Source of the DNA: Tanypteryx hageni
Lineage: Eukaryota > Arthropoda > Insecta > Odonata > Petaluridae
Assembly: GCA_028673005.1 (NCBI GenBank)
Contig: CM054120.1
Span: forward strand, 56,046,057-56,110,056
Reading direction: 5' to 3'
DNA length: 64,000 nucleotides
Translations under genes and position numbers: made by a program
The notes under the pieces: model-generated
What the model saw: only the letters and a program-made list of their open reading frames with translations
The model's database searches: none
What the model was told of the DNA's origin: nothing
In this document: positions 38,498 through 53,296 of the stretch, one piece after another
Layout of the letters: each line of letters opens with the position of its first letter
Numbering within the stretch: position 1 is the first letter of the stretch

Positions 38498-39325
38498 CAG
38501 AAAATCCACCAAAATTTTCAAATACACTCACTTTGGTATAATGGTTATCTTGTTACCTTGGTAATATACCTCGCGTTCCGCGAATTTTTCTGCGTCGCCT
38601 CGCGTCTCAAAGGTTACGTACAAACTACCTTTGAATTCTGGGTTGCCAGTGAATTCGTTCTTAACATATACTCTCCGCAATAGAAGATGACAATTAGCAT
38701 TATATGACTAAATTTTAATACACAAAAAAAATAAATTCCATTGCAAACTAAATTTCCACCATGAAAGTTATATTTTTCAATACTCAAGTCTACGTCAGTC
38801 ACAGAAATATAAGAAGCGTTACTTGAGGATGAATCACATTGAGTAGCATGCTATAATACGTTCTTTACAGATTTATTATTTAATTTTCGAAAAACTCGTC
38901 AAGTTAGAGGAATGTTCTCAACAGTTTATAAAAATACTTGGATAAAATTCAAAAAATAAAATTAACCGCGATGAATGTTTAACTTCTATTCAATAATTAG
39001 CAAATTACTCACGATCTTTTTGACCAAAAACCAAATAAAGTACAATTACCATGGATTACGATCGAAAAATCGACAAAATCTAGCAAATGGAATTCTTCAG
39101 ATATAATGAAAGTCATTAGTTTTATTTTTTTGTCTTCTTAACCATCTTAGTGATACCATCATTTCGGCGATCGTATGAAGATGTAGCGAATCCATAACGA
39201 TTTTCCAAATAATAATCGAATTTTTATACTTACTTCTTCATTGGATTTTTAAATATCTTATAATGAAAATACGACGTCGGGAGTTGGACGTAGGAATGCA
39301 GGAATAATTGAAGTTTTGTTTTCTT
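36808..39325 (-). pseudogene. La-like gene copy 13 (core)
   Basis: RRM1 exon 2 at 38532-38674, acceptor GG. xRRM exons at 37212-37397 and 36808-37008 (2-nt deletion). By eye the same as copy 14. Confidence 0.62.
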
Positions 39326-41457
39326 ATAGTCAAAATAAATACTATATCTAATTGAGCTTGTAAATTGACAAAATAACCCAAAAATATTGGAATTTGCTAT
39401 TGTTCATTGAAGTAACGGGAGACAGTATTGACTTTAAACCAAATGTGCGGCGAGATTTATAAGTTTCTTTCAAGCAGATATTATATTACATGTTTATCTT
39501 TATACTTATACATCGACAGTGTTTTCATTTAAAATGGTTCTAAAAAAGATGTAAATCGACACATAAACGGTCAGCATTGTTCTTAGTGGGTAAAGAAAGA
39601 ATACATGGGGATATGGATGAAATAAAAAAACTATTAAAAAGATACAAAATATGGTTGGGGTAACTGAGTTAACCCGCTTGGTAGAGGAAAGTTTAATGAG
39701 ATAATTTCCGTTTGACTCAGGTTAGGTTTGGTGAATATGATGTTAAATACCTATTGGAGGGCGAACATTACCTGCAGATGAGGTTGCTGCACATTGGGGA
39801 AACAGACTGAAATTCTTCCACATATTCATCTCTCTCTCTCATACTCATTTTGGTGAACCAAGCGGCATGGCCGTTAATTTCGACGATGGCTACGCAAGCA
39901 TCTTCACCTGAGTTTGCCTCTGTTGCCAGACGCAATGTTCTCTTCGCACTTTTTGCAAAGCGTATCAACTGGAAATAGCACTAAGTGGGCCGATATTAAT
40001 TTGAATATCGTGGTAGTGCATATTTTCATATTAAAACTCGACCGTAAGGAATTATAATGAACACTGAAAATAATTATTTACACCATATTTATGAGAAATG
40101 TGAGATCACAATTTTGACAGAGGAAAAGTTAAGATAGTCAGTACAAAGACAAACGCATAAAAAAATTTTACCAAGTCAACATCTCCTATAAACCACACAT
40201 GTCCAGTTCGATCTGAGTGATTATATTCCACGTAGAAAATGTTTAATCGGTTTAAACATTCCCTTCTTGCCGTTGTGTTCCACGTGATCTCTAAAGACCG
40301 CTTTATGGACACTTTCGTTGCCAATGTAGACACACATCGGATTTTCACCACATTGCCCTTTATAAAAAGTAATTTATATTACAATGAAAATATCTTTTAG
40401 AATTTCATGAATTAAATTAATTCTAAAGTAATTTCTTGCTTTTTAACTAACATCATAGTTAATAAGACAATCTAAATACTAACATGAATATAATTACTGT
40501 TTATTCTACACAATAGTATGCTGTTAGTCGAAAGGTAAATTTATATGGATTGTATTCGAAAAGTCACACTCTACTGGGTTTAGTAGGGGTGACATATTTT
40601 TCAGTCTTCTGTCTTGGCAAATATCAAGGCCGTTCTATAGTGGAGATGACTTTATAAATTCATCTAGTGTTAACATAAGCTTTAGAAACTGAAAATTCTA
40701 ATGTTTATTAATGCTATTTTATATTCTTAATGCTATTATGACGAAGTCCGTTGCAATGTAAATTGCTTAGTGATGAATGGATAGTAATTGTGAAATTCTG
40801 ACATGTTCTAGATTCATACTGGAAACGACTCCTCCTACGTCTCCTGTCTTCCGCTGCCTCCTTCATTTCCCAATCCTCGCATATTCCAAGATCTCTATTT
40901 TTCTACTTCTTCTTTTTCTTCCTTTGATCTTACCTTCTAGTGGACCTCTTCAGATAAATTCTCTTGTTAGTATGCTCTCTTTTCAATTAGATTTCGTTTG
41001 TTTCATGAACGGAAGATTATCCGGGCATAAATTAAATTGCCTGGATTACATTTTAGTCTCACTTACGTTCCCCTTGTTTTGCTGCTTGAGCCTTAACTCA
41101 GTTTATGAAGAGAACAGCTGCCTTCACCCAACTTGCATTCAAAATGTTATTCTATATCTAAGATTAATATGTTTAGCTGTATTTTCATAGATTATTCATA
41201 TCTTACTAACCTTTTGTCTCAAAAGAGTTGATAAGGCGTACAACAGCATCTCTTTGGTGTGAATGTACCGGTTTCACTTTTTTGTATCCCTCAGCGCCCC
41301 ACAATTTCTTCTAAAATGTTAAATAGTGATTATGGCAATAGATCAAAAGGCTTTGCTATTTAAAATTTCTGTCATTAACAGTGTAAGCTTCAATCAACGT
41401 TGTATTTCTTAAAAAAATAACAAATACGTTTTCTCCTTAAATTCTACTACAACATTA
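38498..41457. repeat. Unit 14 (2960 bp), core type
   Basis: By eye identical to units 13 and 15 throughout. Confidence 0.97.
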
Positions 41458-42285
41458 CAGAAAATCCACCAAAATTTTCAAATACACTCACTTTGGTATA
41501 ATGGTTATCTTGTTACCTTGGTAATATACCTCGCGTTCCGCGAATTTTTCTGCGTCGCCTCGCGTCTCAAAGGTTACGTACAAACTACCTTTGAATTCTG
41601 GGTTGCCAGTGAATTCGTTCTTAACATATACTCTCCGCAATAGAAGATGACAATTAGCATTATATGACTAAATTTTAATACACAAAAAAAATAAATTCCA
41701 TTGCAAACTAAATTTCCACCATGAAAGTTATATTTTTCAATACTCAAGTCTACGTCAGTCACAGAAATATAAGAAGCGTTACTTGAGGATGAATCACATT
41801 GAGTAGCATGCTATAATACGTTCTTTACAGATTTATTATTTAATTTTCGAAAAACTCGTCAAGTTAGAGGAATGTTCTCAACAGTTTATAAAAATACTTG
41901 GATAAAATTCAAAAAATAAAATTAACCGCGATGAATGTTTAACTTCTATTCAATAATTAGCAAATTACTCACGATCTTTTTGACCAAAAACCAAATAAAG
42001 TACAATTACCATGGATTACGATCGAAAAATCGACAAAATCTAGCAAATGGAATTCTTCAGATATAATGAAAGTCATTAGTTTTATTTTTTTGTCTTCTTA
42101 ACCATCTTAGTGATACCATCATTTCGGCGATCGTATGAAGATGTAGCGAATCCATAACGATTTTCCAAATAATAATCGAATTTTTATACTTACTTCTTCA
42201 TTGGATTTTTAAATATCTTATAATGAAAATACGACGTCGGGAGTTGGACGTAGGAATGCAGGAATAATTGAAGTTTTGTTTTCTT
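39768..42285 (-). pseudogene. La-like gene copy 14 (core)
   Basis: RRM1 exon 2 at 41492-41634, acceptor GG. xRRM exons at 40172-40357 and 39768-39968 (2-nt deletion). Confidence 0.62.
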
Positions 42286-44417
42286 ATAGTCAAAATAAAT
42301 ACTATATCTAATTGAGCTTGTAAATTGACAAAATAACCCAAAAATATTGGAATTTGCTATTGTTCATTGAAGTAACGGGAGACAGTATTGACTTTAAACC
42401 AAATGTGCGGCGAGATTTATAAGTTTCTTTCAAGCAGATATTATATTACATGTTTATCTTTATACTTATACATCGACAGTGTTTTCATTTAAAATGGTTC
42501 TAAAAAAGATGTAAATCGACACATAAACGGTCAGCATTGTTCTTAGTGGGTAAAGAAAGAATACATGGGGATATGGATGAAATAAAAAAACTATTAAAAA
42601 GATACAAAATATGGTTGGGGTAACTGAGTTAACCCGCTTGGTAGAGGAAAGTTTAATGAGATAATTTCCGTTTGACTCAGGTTAGGTTTGGTGAATATGA
42701 TGTTAAATACCTATTGGAGGGCGAACATTACCTGCAGATGAGGTTGCTGCACATTGGGGAAACAGACTGAAATTCTTCCACATATTCATCTCTCTCTCTC
42801 ATACTCATTTTGGTGAACCAAGCGGCATGGCCGTTAATTTCGACGATGGCTACGCAAGCATCTTCACCTGAGTTTGCCTCTGTTGCCAGACGCAATGTTC
42901 TCTTCGCACTTTTTGCAAAGCGTATCAACTGGAAATAGCACTAAGTGGGCCGATATTAATTTGAATATCGTGGTAGTGCATATTTTCATATTAAAACTCG
43001 ACCGTAAGGAATTATAATGAACACTGAAAATAATTATTTACACCATATTTATGAGAAATGTGAGATCACAATTTTGACAGAGGAAAAGTTAAGATAGTCA
43101 GTACAAAGACAAACGCATAAAAAAATTTTACCAAGTCAACATCTCCTATAAACCACACATGTCCAGTTCGATCTGAGTGATTATATTCCACGTAGAAAAT
43201 GTTTAATCGGTTTAAACATTCCCTTCTTGCCGTTGTGTTCCACGTGATCTCTAAAGACCGCTTTATGGACACTTTCGTTGCCAATGTAGACACACATCGG
43301 ATTTTCACCACATTGCCCTTTATAAAAAGTAATTTATATTACAATGAAAATATCTTTTAGAATTTCATGAATTAAATTAATTCTAAAGTAATTTCTTGCT
43401 TTTTAACTAACATCATAGTTAATAAGACAATCTAAATACTAACATGAATATAATTACTGTTTATTCTACACAATAGTATGCTGTTAGTCGAAAGGTAAAT
43501 TTATATGGATTGTATTCGAAAAGTCACACTCTACTGGGTTTAGTAGGGGTGACATATTTTTCAGTCTTCTGTCTTGGCAAATATCAAGGCCGTTCTATAG
43601 TGGAGATGACTTTATAAATTCATCTAGTGTTAACATAAGCTTTAGAAACTGAAAATTCTAATGTTTATTAATGCTATTTTATATTCTTAATGCTATTATG
43701 ACGAAGTCCGTTGCAATGTAAATTGCTTAGTGATGAATGGATAGTAATTGTGAAATTCTGACATGTTCTAGATTCATACTGGAAACGACTCCTCCTACGT
43801 CTCCTGTCTTCCGCTGCCTCCTTCATTTCCCAATCCTCGCATATTCCAAGATCTCTATTTTTCTACTTCTTCTTTTTCTTCCTTTGATCTTACCTTCTAG
43901 TGGACCTCTTCAGATAAATTCTCTTGTTAGTATGCTCTCTTTTCAATTAGATTTCGTTTGTTTCATGAACGGAAGATTATCCGGGCATAAATTAAATTGC
44001 CTGGATTACATTTTAGTCTCACTTACGTTCCCCTTGTTTTGCTGCTTGAGCCTTAACTCAGTTTATGAAGAGAACAGCTGCCTTCACCCAACTTGCATTC
44101 AAAATGTTATTCTATATCTAAGATTAATATGTTTAGCTGTATTTTCATAGATTATTCATATCTTACTAACCTTTTGTCTCAAAAGAGTTGATAAGGCGTA
44201 CAACAGCATCTCTTTGGTGTGAATGTACCGGTTTCACTTTTTTGTATCCCTCAGCGCCCCACAATTTCTTCTAAAATGTTAAATAGTGATTATGGCAATA
44301 GATCAAAAGGCTTTGCTATTTAAAATTTCTGTCATTAACAGTGTAAGCTTCAATCAACGTTGTATTTCTTAAAAAAATAACAAATACGTTTTCTCCTTAA
44401 ATTCTACTACAACATTA
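41458..44417. repeat. Unit 15 (2960 bp), core type
   Basis: By eye identical to units 13 and 14 throughout. Confidence 0.97.
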
Positions 44418-45245
44418 CAGAAAATCCACCAAAATTTTCAAATACACTCACTTTGGTATAATGGTTATCTTGTTACCTTGGTAATATACCTCGCGTTCCG
44501 CGAATTTTTCTGCGTCGCCTCGCGTCTCAAAGGTTACGTACAAACTACCTTTGAATTCTGGGTTGCCAGTGAATTCGTTCTTAACATATACTCTCCGCAA
44601 TAGAAGATGACAATTAGCATTATATGACTAAATTTTAATACACAAAAAAAATAAATTCCATTGCAAACTAAATTTCCACCATGAAAGTTATATTTTTCAA
44701 TACTCAAGTCTACGTCAGTCACAGAAATATAAGAAGCGTTACTTGAGGATGAATCACATTGAGTAGCATGCTATAATACGTTCTTTACAGATTTATTATT
44801 TAATTTTCGAAAAACTCGTCAAGTTAGAGGAATGTTCTCAACAGTTTATAAAAATACTTGGATAAAATTCAAAAAATAAAATTAACCGCGATGAATGTTT
44901 AACTTCTATTCAATAATTAGCAAATTACTCACGATCTTTTTGACCAAAAACCAAATAAAGTACAATTACCATGGATTACGATCGAAAAATCGACAAAATC
45001 TAGCAAATGGAATTCTTCAGATATAATGAAAGTCATTAGTTTTATTTTTTTGTCTTCTTAACCATCTTAGTGATACCATCATTTCGGCGATCGTATGAAG
45101 ATGTAGCGAATCCATAACGATTTTCCAAATAATAATCGAATTTTTATACTTACTTCTTCATTGGATTTTTAAATATCTTATAATGAAAATACGACGTCGG
45201 GAGTTGGACGTAGGAATGCAGGAATAATTGAAGTTTTGTTTTCTT
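42728..45245 (-). pseudogene. La-like gene copy 15 (core)
   Basis: RRM1 exon 2 at 44452-44594, acceptor GG. xRRM exons at 43132-43317 and 42728-42928 (2-nt deletion). Confidence 0.62.
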
Positions 45246-47377
45246 ATAGTCAAAATAAATACTATATCTAATTGAGCTTGTAAATTGACAAAATAACCCA
45301 AAAATATTGGAATTTGCTATTGTTCATTGAAGTAACGGGAGACAGTATTGACTTTAAACCAAATGTGCGGCGAGATTTATAAGTTTCTTTCAAGCAGATA
45401 TTATATTACATGTTTATCTTTATACTTATACATCGACAGTGTTTTCATTTAAAATGGTTCTAAAAAAGATGTAAATCGACACATAAACGGTCAGCATTGT
45501 TCTTAGTGGGTAAAGAAGGAATACATGGGGATATGGATGAAATAAAAAAACTATTAAAAAGATACAAAATATGGTTGGGGTAACTGAGTTAACCCGCTTG
45601 GTAGAGGAAAGTTTAATGAGATAATTTCCGTTTGACTCAGGTTAGGTTTGGTGAATATGATGTTAAATACCTATTGGAGGGCGAACATTACCTGCAGATG
45701 AGGTTGCTGCACATTGGGGAAACAGACTGAAATTCTTCCACATATTCATCTCTCTCTCTCATACTCATTTTGGTGAACCAAGCGGCATGGCCGTTAATTT
45801 CGACGATGGCTACGCAAGCATCTTCACCTGAGTTTGCCTCTGTTGCCAGACGCAATGTCCTCTTCGCACTTTTTGCAAAGCGTATCAACTGGAAATAGCA
45901 GTAAGTGGGCCGATATTAATTTGAATATCGTGGTAGTGCATATTTTCATATTAAAACTCGACCGTAAGGAATTATAATGAACACTGAAAATAATTATTTA
46001 CACCATATTTATGAGAAATGTGAGATCACAATTTTGACAGAGGAAAAGTTAAGATAGTCAGTACAAAGACAAACGCATAAAAAAATTTTACCAAGTCAAC
46101 ATCTCCTATAAACCACACATGTCCAGTTCGATCTGAGTGATTATATTCCACGTAGAAAATGTTTAATCGGTTTAAACATTCCCTTCTTGCCGTTGTGTTC
46201 CACGTGATCTCTAAAGACCGCTTTATGGACACTTTCGTTGCCAATGTAGACACACATCGGATTTTCACCACATTGCCCTTTATAAAAAGTAATTTATATT
46301 ACAATGAAAATATCTTTTAGAATTTCATGAATTAAATTAATTCTAAAGTAATTTCTTGCTTTTTAACTAACATCATAATTAATAAGACAATCTAAATACT
46401 AACATGAATATAATTACTGTTTATTCTACACAATAGTATGCTGTTAGTCGAAAGGTAAATTTATATGGATTGTATTCGAAAAGTCACACTCTACTGGGTT
46501 TAGTAGGGGTGACATATTTTTCAGTCTTCTGTCTTGGCAAATATCAAGGCCGTTCTATAGTGGAGATGACTTTATAAATTCATCTAGTGTTAACATAAGC
46601 TTTAGAAACTGAAAATTCTAATGTTTATTAATGCTATTTTATATTCTTAATGCTATTATGACGAAGTCCGTTGCAATGTAAATTTCTTAGTGATGAATGG
46701 ATAGTAATTGTGAAATTCTGACATGTTCTAGATTCATACTGGAAACGACTCCTCCTACGTCTCCTGTCTTCCGCTGCCTCCTTCATTTCCCAATCCTCGC
46801 ATATTCCAAGATCTCTATTTTTCTACTTCTTCTTTTTCTTCCTTTGATCTTACCTTCTAGTGGACCTCTTCAGATAAATTCTCTTGTTAGTATGCTCTCT
46901 TTTCAATTAGATTTCGTTTGTTTCATGAACGGAAGATTATCCGGGCATAAATTAAATTGCCTGGATTACATTTTAGTCTCACTTACGTTCCCCTTGTTTT
47001 GCTGCTTGAGCCTTAACTCAGTTTATGAAGAGAACAGCTGCCTTCACCCAACTTGCATTCAAAATGTTATTCTATATCTAAGATTAATATGTTTAGCTGT
47101 ATTTTCATAGATTATTCATATCTTACTAACCTTTTGTCTCAAAAGAGTTGATAAGGCGTACAACAGCATCTCTTTGGTGTGAATGTACCGGTTTCACTTT
47201 TTTGTATCCCTCAGCGCCCCACAATTTCTTCTAAAATGTTAAATAGTGATTATGGCAATAGATCAAAAGGCTTTGCTATTTAAAATTTCTGTCATTAACA
47301 GTGTAAGCTTCAATCAACGTTGTATTTCTTAAAAAAATAACAAATACGTTTTCTCCTTAAATTCTACTACAACATTA
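44418..47377. repeat. Unit 16 (2960 bp), core type
   Basis: Core type with GCAGTAAGTGGG, AAGAAGGAATAC, a synonymous AGA-to-AGG in xRRM-B, and AAATTTCTTAGTG. It shares these markers with unit 17. CATCATAATT is private to this unit. Confidence 0.97.
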
Positions 47378-48205
47378 CAGAAAATCCACCAAAATTTTCA
47401 AATACACTCACTTTGGTATAATGGTTATCTTGTTACCTTGTAATATACCTCGCGTTCCGCGAATTTTTCTGCGTCGCCTCGCGTCTCAAAGGTTACGTAC
47501 AAACTACCTTTGAATTCTGGGTTGCCAGTGAATTCGTTCTTAACATATACTCTCCGCAATAGAAGATGACAATTAGCATTATATGACTAAATTTTAATAC
47601 ACAAAAAAAATAAATTCCATTGCAAACTAAATTTCCACCATGAAAGTTATATTTTTCAATACTCAAGTCTACGTCAGTCACAGAAATATAAGAAGCGTTA
47701 CTTGAGGATGAATCACATTGAGTAGCATGCTATAATACGTTCTTTACAGATTTATTATTTAATTTTCGAAAAACTCGTCAAGTTAGAGGAATGTTCTCAA
47801 CAGTTTATAAAAATACTTGGATAAAATTCAAAAAATAAAATTAACCGCGATGAATGTTTAACTTCTATTCAATAATTAGCAAATTACTCACGATCTTTTT
47901 GACCAAAAACCAAATAAAGTACAATTACCATGGATTACGATCGAAAAATCGACAAAATCTAGCAAATGGAATTCTTCAGATATAATGAAAGTCATTAGTT
48001 TTATTTTTTTGTCTTCTTAACCATCTTAGTGATACCATCATTTCGGCGATCGTATGAAGATGTAGCGAATCCATAACGATTTTCCAAATAATAATCGAAT
48101 TTTTATACTTACTTCTTCATTGGATTTTTAAATATCTTATAATGAAAATACGACGTCGGGAGTTGGACGTAGGAATGCAGGAATAATTGAAGTTTTGTTT
48201 TCTTA
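45688..48205 (-). pseudogene. La-like gene copy 16 (core)
   Basis: RRM1 exon 2 at 47412-47553 carries a 1-nt deletion near 47440, so besides the GG acceptor it is frameshifted before the last strand. xRRM exons at 46092-46277 and 45688-45888 (2-nt deletion, synonymous AGA to AGG). Confidence 0.62.
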
Positions 48206-50336
48206 TAGTCAAAATAAATACTATATCTAATTGAGCTTGTAAATTGACAAAATAACCCAAAAATATTGGAATTTGCTATTGTTCATTGAAGTAACGGGAG
48301 ACAGTATTGACTTTAAACCAAATGTGCGGCGAGATTTATAAGTTTCTTTCAAGCAGATATTATATTACATGTTTATCTTTATACTTATACATCGACAGTG
48401 TTTTCATTTAAAATGGTTCTAAAAAAGATGTAAATCGACACATAAACGGTCAGCATTGTTCTTAGTGGGTAAAGAAGGAATACATGGGGATATGGATGAA
48501 ATAAAAAAACTATTAAAAAGATACAAAATATGGTTGGGGTAACTGAGTTAACCCGCTTGGTAGAGGAAAGTTTAATGAGATAATTTCCGTTTGACTCAGG
48601 TTAGGTTTGGTGAATATGATGTTAAATACCTATTGGAGGGCGAACATTACCTGCAGATGAGGTTGCTGCACATTGGGGAAACAGACTGAAATTCTTCCAC
48701 ATATTCATCTCTCTCTCTCATACTCATTTTGGTGAACCAAGCGGCATGGCCGTTAATTTCGACGATGGCTACGCAAGCATCTTCACCTGAGTTTGCCTCT
48801 GTTGCCAGACGCAATGTCCTCTTCGCACTTTTTGCAAAGCGTATCAACTGGAAATAGCAGTAAGTGGGCCGATATTAATTTGAATATCGTGGTAGTGCAT
48901 ATTTTCATATTAAAACTCGACCGTAAGGAATTATAATGAACACTGAAAATAATTATTTACACCATATTTATGAGAAATGTGAGATCACAATTTTGACAGA
49001 GGAAAAGTTAAGATAGTCAGTACAAAGACAAACGCATAAAAAAATTTTACCAAGTCAACATCTCCTATAAACCACACATGTCCAGTTCGATCTGAGTGAT
49101 TATATTCCACGTAGAAAATGTTTAATCGGTTTAAACATTCCCTTCTTGCCGTTGTGTTCCACGTGATCTCTAAAGACCGCTTTATGGACACTTTCGTTGC
49201 CAATGTAGACACACATCGGATTTTCACCACATTGCCCTTTATAAAAAGTAATTTATATTACAATGAAAATATCTTTTAGAATTTCATGAATTAAATTAAT
49301 TCTAAAGTAATTTCTTGCTTTTTAACTAACATCATAGTTAATAAGACAATCTAAATACTAACATGAATATAATTACTGTTTATTCTACACAATAGTATGC
49401 TGTTAGTCGAAAGGTAAATTTATATGGATTGTATTCGAAAAGTCACACTCTACTGGGTTTAGTAGGGGTGACATATTTTTCAGTCTTCTGTCTTGGCAAA
49501 TATCAAGGCCGTTCTATAGTGGAGATGACTTTATAAATTCATCTAGTGTTAACATAAGCTTTAGAAACTGAAAATTCTAATGTTTATTAATGCTATTTTA
49601 TATTCTTAATGCTATTATGACGAAGTCCGTTGCAATGTAAATTTCTTAGTGATGAATGGATAGTAATTGTGAAATTCTGACATGTTCTAGATTCATACTG
49701 GAAACGACTCCTCCTACGTCTCCTGTCTTCCGCTGCCTCCTTCATTTCCCAATCCTCGCATATTCCAAGATCTCTATTTTTCTACTTCTTCTTTTTCTTC
49801 CTTTGATCTTACCTTCTAGTGGACCTCTTCAGATAAATTCTCTTGTTAGTATGCTCTCTTTTCAATTAGATTTCGTTTGTTTCATGAACGGAAGATTATC
49901 CGGGCATAAATTAAATTGCCTGGATTACATTTTAGTCTCACTTACGTTCCCCTTGTTTTGCTGCTTGAGCCTTAACTCAGTTTATGAAGAGAACAGCTGC
50001 CTTCACCCAACTTGCATTCAAAATGTTATTCTATATCTAAGATTAATATGTTTAGCTGTATTTTCATAGATTATTCATATCTTACTAACCTTTTGTCTCA
50101 AAAGAGTTGATAAGGCGTACAACAGCATCTCTTTGGTGTGAATGTACCGGTTTCACTTTTTTGTATCCCTCAGCGCCCCACAATTTCTTCTAAAATGTTA
50201 AATAGTGATTATGGCAATAGATCAAAAGGCTTTGCTATTTAAAATTTCTGTCATTAACAGTGTAAGCTTCAATCAACGTTGTATTTCTTAAAAAAATAAC
50301 AAATACGTTTTCTCCTTAAATTCTACTACAACATTA
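47378..50336. repeat. Unit 17 (2959 bp), core type
   Basis: Sister of unit 16. A private 1-nt deletion near 47440 (ACCTTGTAATA in place of ACCTTGGTAATA) lies inside RRM1. Confidence 0.97.
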
Positions 50337-51164
50337 CAGAAAATCCACCAAAATTTTCAAATACACTCACTTTGGTATAATGGTTATCTTGTTACCTTGG
50401 TAATATACCTCGCGTTCCGCGAATTTTTCTGCGTCGCCTCGCGTCTCAAAGGTTACGTACAAACTACCTTTGAATTCTGGGTTGCCAGTGAATTCGTTCT
50501 TAACATATACTCTCCGCAATAGAAGATGACAATTAGCATTATATGACTAAATTTTAATACACAAAAAAAATAAATTCCATTGCAAACTAAATTTCCACCA
50601 TGAAAGTTATATTTTTCAATACTTAAGTCTACGTCAGTCACAGAAATATAAGAAGCGTTACTTGAGGATGAATCACATTGAGTAGCATGCTATAATACGT
50701 TCTTTACAGATTTATTATTTAATTTTCGAAAAACTCGTCAAGTTAGAGGAATGTTCTCAACAGTTTATAAAAATACTTGGATAAAATTCAAAAAATAAAA
50801 TTAACCGCGATGAATGTTTAACTTCTATTCAATAATTAGCAAATTACTCACGATCTTTTTGACCAAAAACCAAATAAAGTACAATTACCATGGATTACGA
50901 TCGAAAAATCGACAAAATCTAGCAAATGGAATTCTTCAGATATAATGAAAGTCATTAGTTTTATTTTTTTGTCTTCTTAACCATCTTAGTGATACCATCA
51001 TTTCGGCGATCGTATGAAGATGTAGCGAATCCATAACGATTTTCCAAATAATAATCGAATTTTTATACTTACTTCTTCATTGGATTTTTAAATATCTTAT
51101 AATGAAAATACGACGTCGGGAGTTGGACGTAGGAATGCAGGAATAATTGAAGTTTTGTTTTCTT
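48647..51164 (-). pseudogene. La-like gene copy 17 (core)
   Basis: RRM1 exon 2 at 50371-50513, acceptor GG. xRRM exons at 49051-49236 and 48647-48847 (2-nt deletion, same AGG codon as copy 16). Confidence 0.62.
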
Positions 51165-53296
51165 ATAGTCAAAATAAATACTATATCTAATTGAGCTTGT
51201 AAATTGACAAAATAACCCAAAAATATTGGAATTTGCTATTGTTCATTGAAGTAACGGGAGACAGTATTGACTTTAAACCAAATGTGCGGCGAGATTTATA
51301 AGTTTCTTTCAAGCAGATATTATATTACATGTTTATCTTTATACTTATACATCGACAGTGTTTTCATTTAAAATGGTTCTAAAAAAGATGTAAATCGACA
51401 CATAAACGGTCAGCATTGTTCTTAGTGGGTAAAGAAAGAATACATGGGGATATGGATGAAATAAAAAAACTATTAAAAAGATACAAAATATGGTTGGGGT
51501 AACTGAGTTAACCCGCTTGGTAGAGGAAAGTTTAATGAGATAATTTCCGTTTGACTCAGGTTAGGTTTGGTGAATATGATGTTAAATACCTATTGGAGGG
51601 CGAACATTACCTGCAGATGAGGTTGCTGCACATTGGGGAAACAGACTGAAATACTTCCACATATTCATCTCTCTCTCTCATACTCATTTTGGTGAACCAA
51701 GCGGCATGGCCGTTAATTTCGACGATGGCTACGCAAGCATCTTCACCTGAGTTTGCCTCTGTTGCCAGACGCAATGTTCTCTTCGCACTTTTTGCAAAGC
51801 GTATCAACTGGAAATAGCACTAAGTGGGCCGATATTAATTTGAATATCGTGGTAGTGCATATTTTCATATTAAAACTCGACCGTAAGGAATTATAATGAA
51901 CACTGAAAATAATTATTTACACCATATTTATGAGAAATGTGAGATCACAATTTTGACAGAGGAAAAGTTAAGATAGTCAGTACAAAGACAAACGCATAAA
52001 AAAATTTTACCAAGTCAACATCTCCTATAAACCACACATGTCCAGTTCGATCTGAGTGATTATATTCCACGTAGAAAATGTTTAATCGGTTTAAACATTC
52101 CCTTCTTGCCGTTGTGTTCCACGTGATCTCTAAAGACCGCTTTATGGACACTTTCGTTGCCAATGTAGACACACATCGGATTTTCACCACATTGCCCTTT
52201 ATAAAAAGTAATTTATATTACAATGAAAATATCTTTTAGAATTTCATGAATTAAATTAATTCTAAAGTAATTTCTTGCTTTTTAACTAACATCATAGTTA
52301 ATAAGACAATCTAAATACTAACATGAATATAATTACTGTTTATTCTACACAATAGTATGCTGTTAGTCGAAAGGTAAATTTATATGGATTGTATTCGAAA
52401 AGTCACACTCTACTGGGTTTAGTAGGGGTGACATATTTTTCAGTCTTCTGTCTTGGCAAATATCAAGGCCGTTCTATAGTGGAGATGACTTTATAAATTC
52501 ATCTAGTGTTAACATAAGCTTTAGAAACTGAAAATTCTAATGTTTATTAATGCTATTTTATATTCTTAATGCTATTATGACGAAGTCCGTTGCAATGTAA
52601 ATTGCTTAGTGATGAATGGATAGTAATTGTGAAATTCTGACATGTTCTAGATTCATACTGGAAACGACTCCTCCTACGTCTCCTGTCTTCCGCTGCCTCC
52701 TTCATTTCCCAATCCTCGCATATTCCAAGATCTCTATTTTTCTACTTCTTCTTTTTCTTCCTTTGATCTTACCTTCTAGTGGACCTCTTCAGATAAATTC
52801 TCTTGTTAGTATGCTCTCTTTTCAATTAGATTTCGTTTGTTTCATGAACGGAAGATTATCCGGGCATAAATTAAATTGCCTGGATTACATTTTAGTCTCA
52901 CTTACGTTCCCCTTGTTTTGCTGCTTGAGCCTTAACTCAGTTTATGAAGAGAACAGCTGCCTTCACCCAACTTGCATTCAAAATGTTATTCTATATCTAA
53001 GATTAATATGTTTAGCTGTATTTTCATAGATTATTCATATCTTACTAACCTTTTGTCTCAAAAGAGTTGATAAGGCGTACAACAGCATCTCTTTGGTGTG
53101 AATGTACCGGTTTCACTTTTTTGTATCCCTCAGCGCCCCACAATTTCTTCTAAAATGTTAAATAGTGATTATGGCAATAGATCAAAAGGCTTTGCTATTT
53201 AAAATTTCTGTCATTAACAGTGTAAGCTTCAATCAACGTTGTATTTCTTAAAAAAATAACAAATACGTTTTCTCCTTAAATTCTACTACAACATTA
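50337..53296. repeat. Unit 18 (2960 bp), core type
   Basis: Matches units 13-15 (GCACTAAG, AAGAAAGAATAC). Two private changes: GAAATACTTCC gives E-to-V in xRRM-B, and ACTTAAGTC replaces ACTCAAGTC. Confidence 0.97.
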
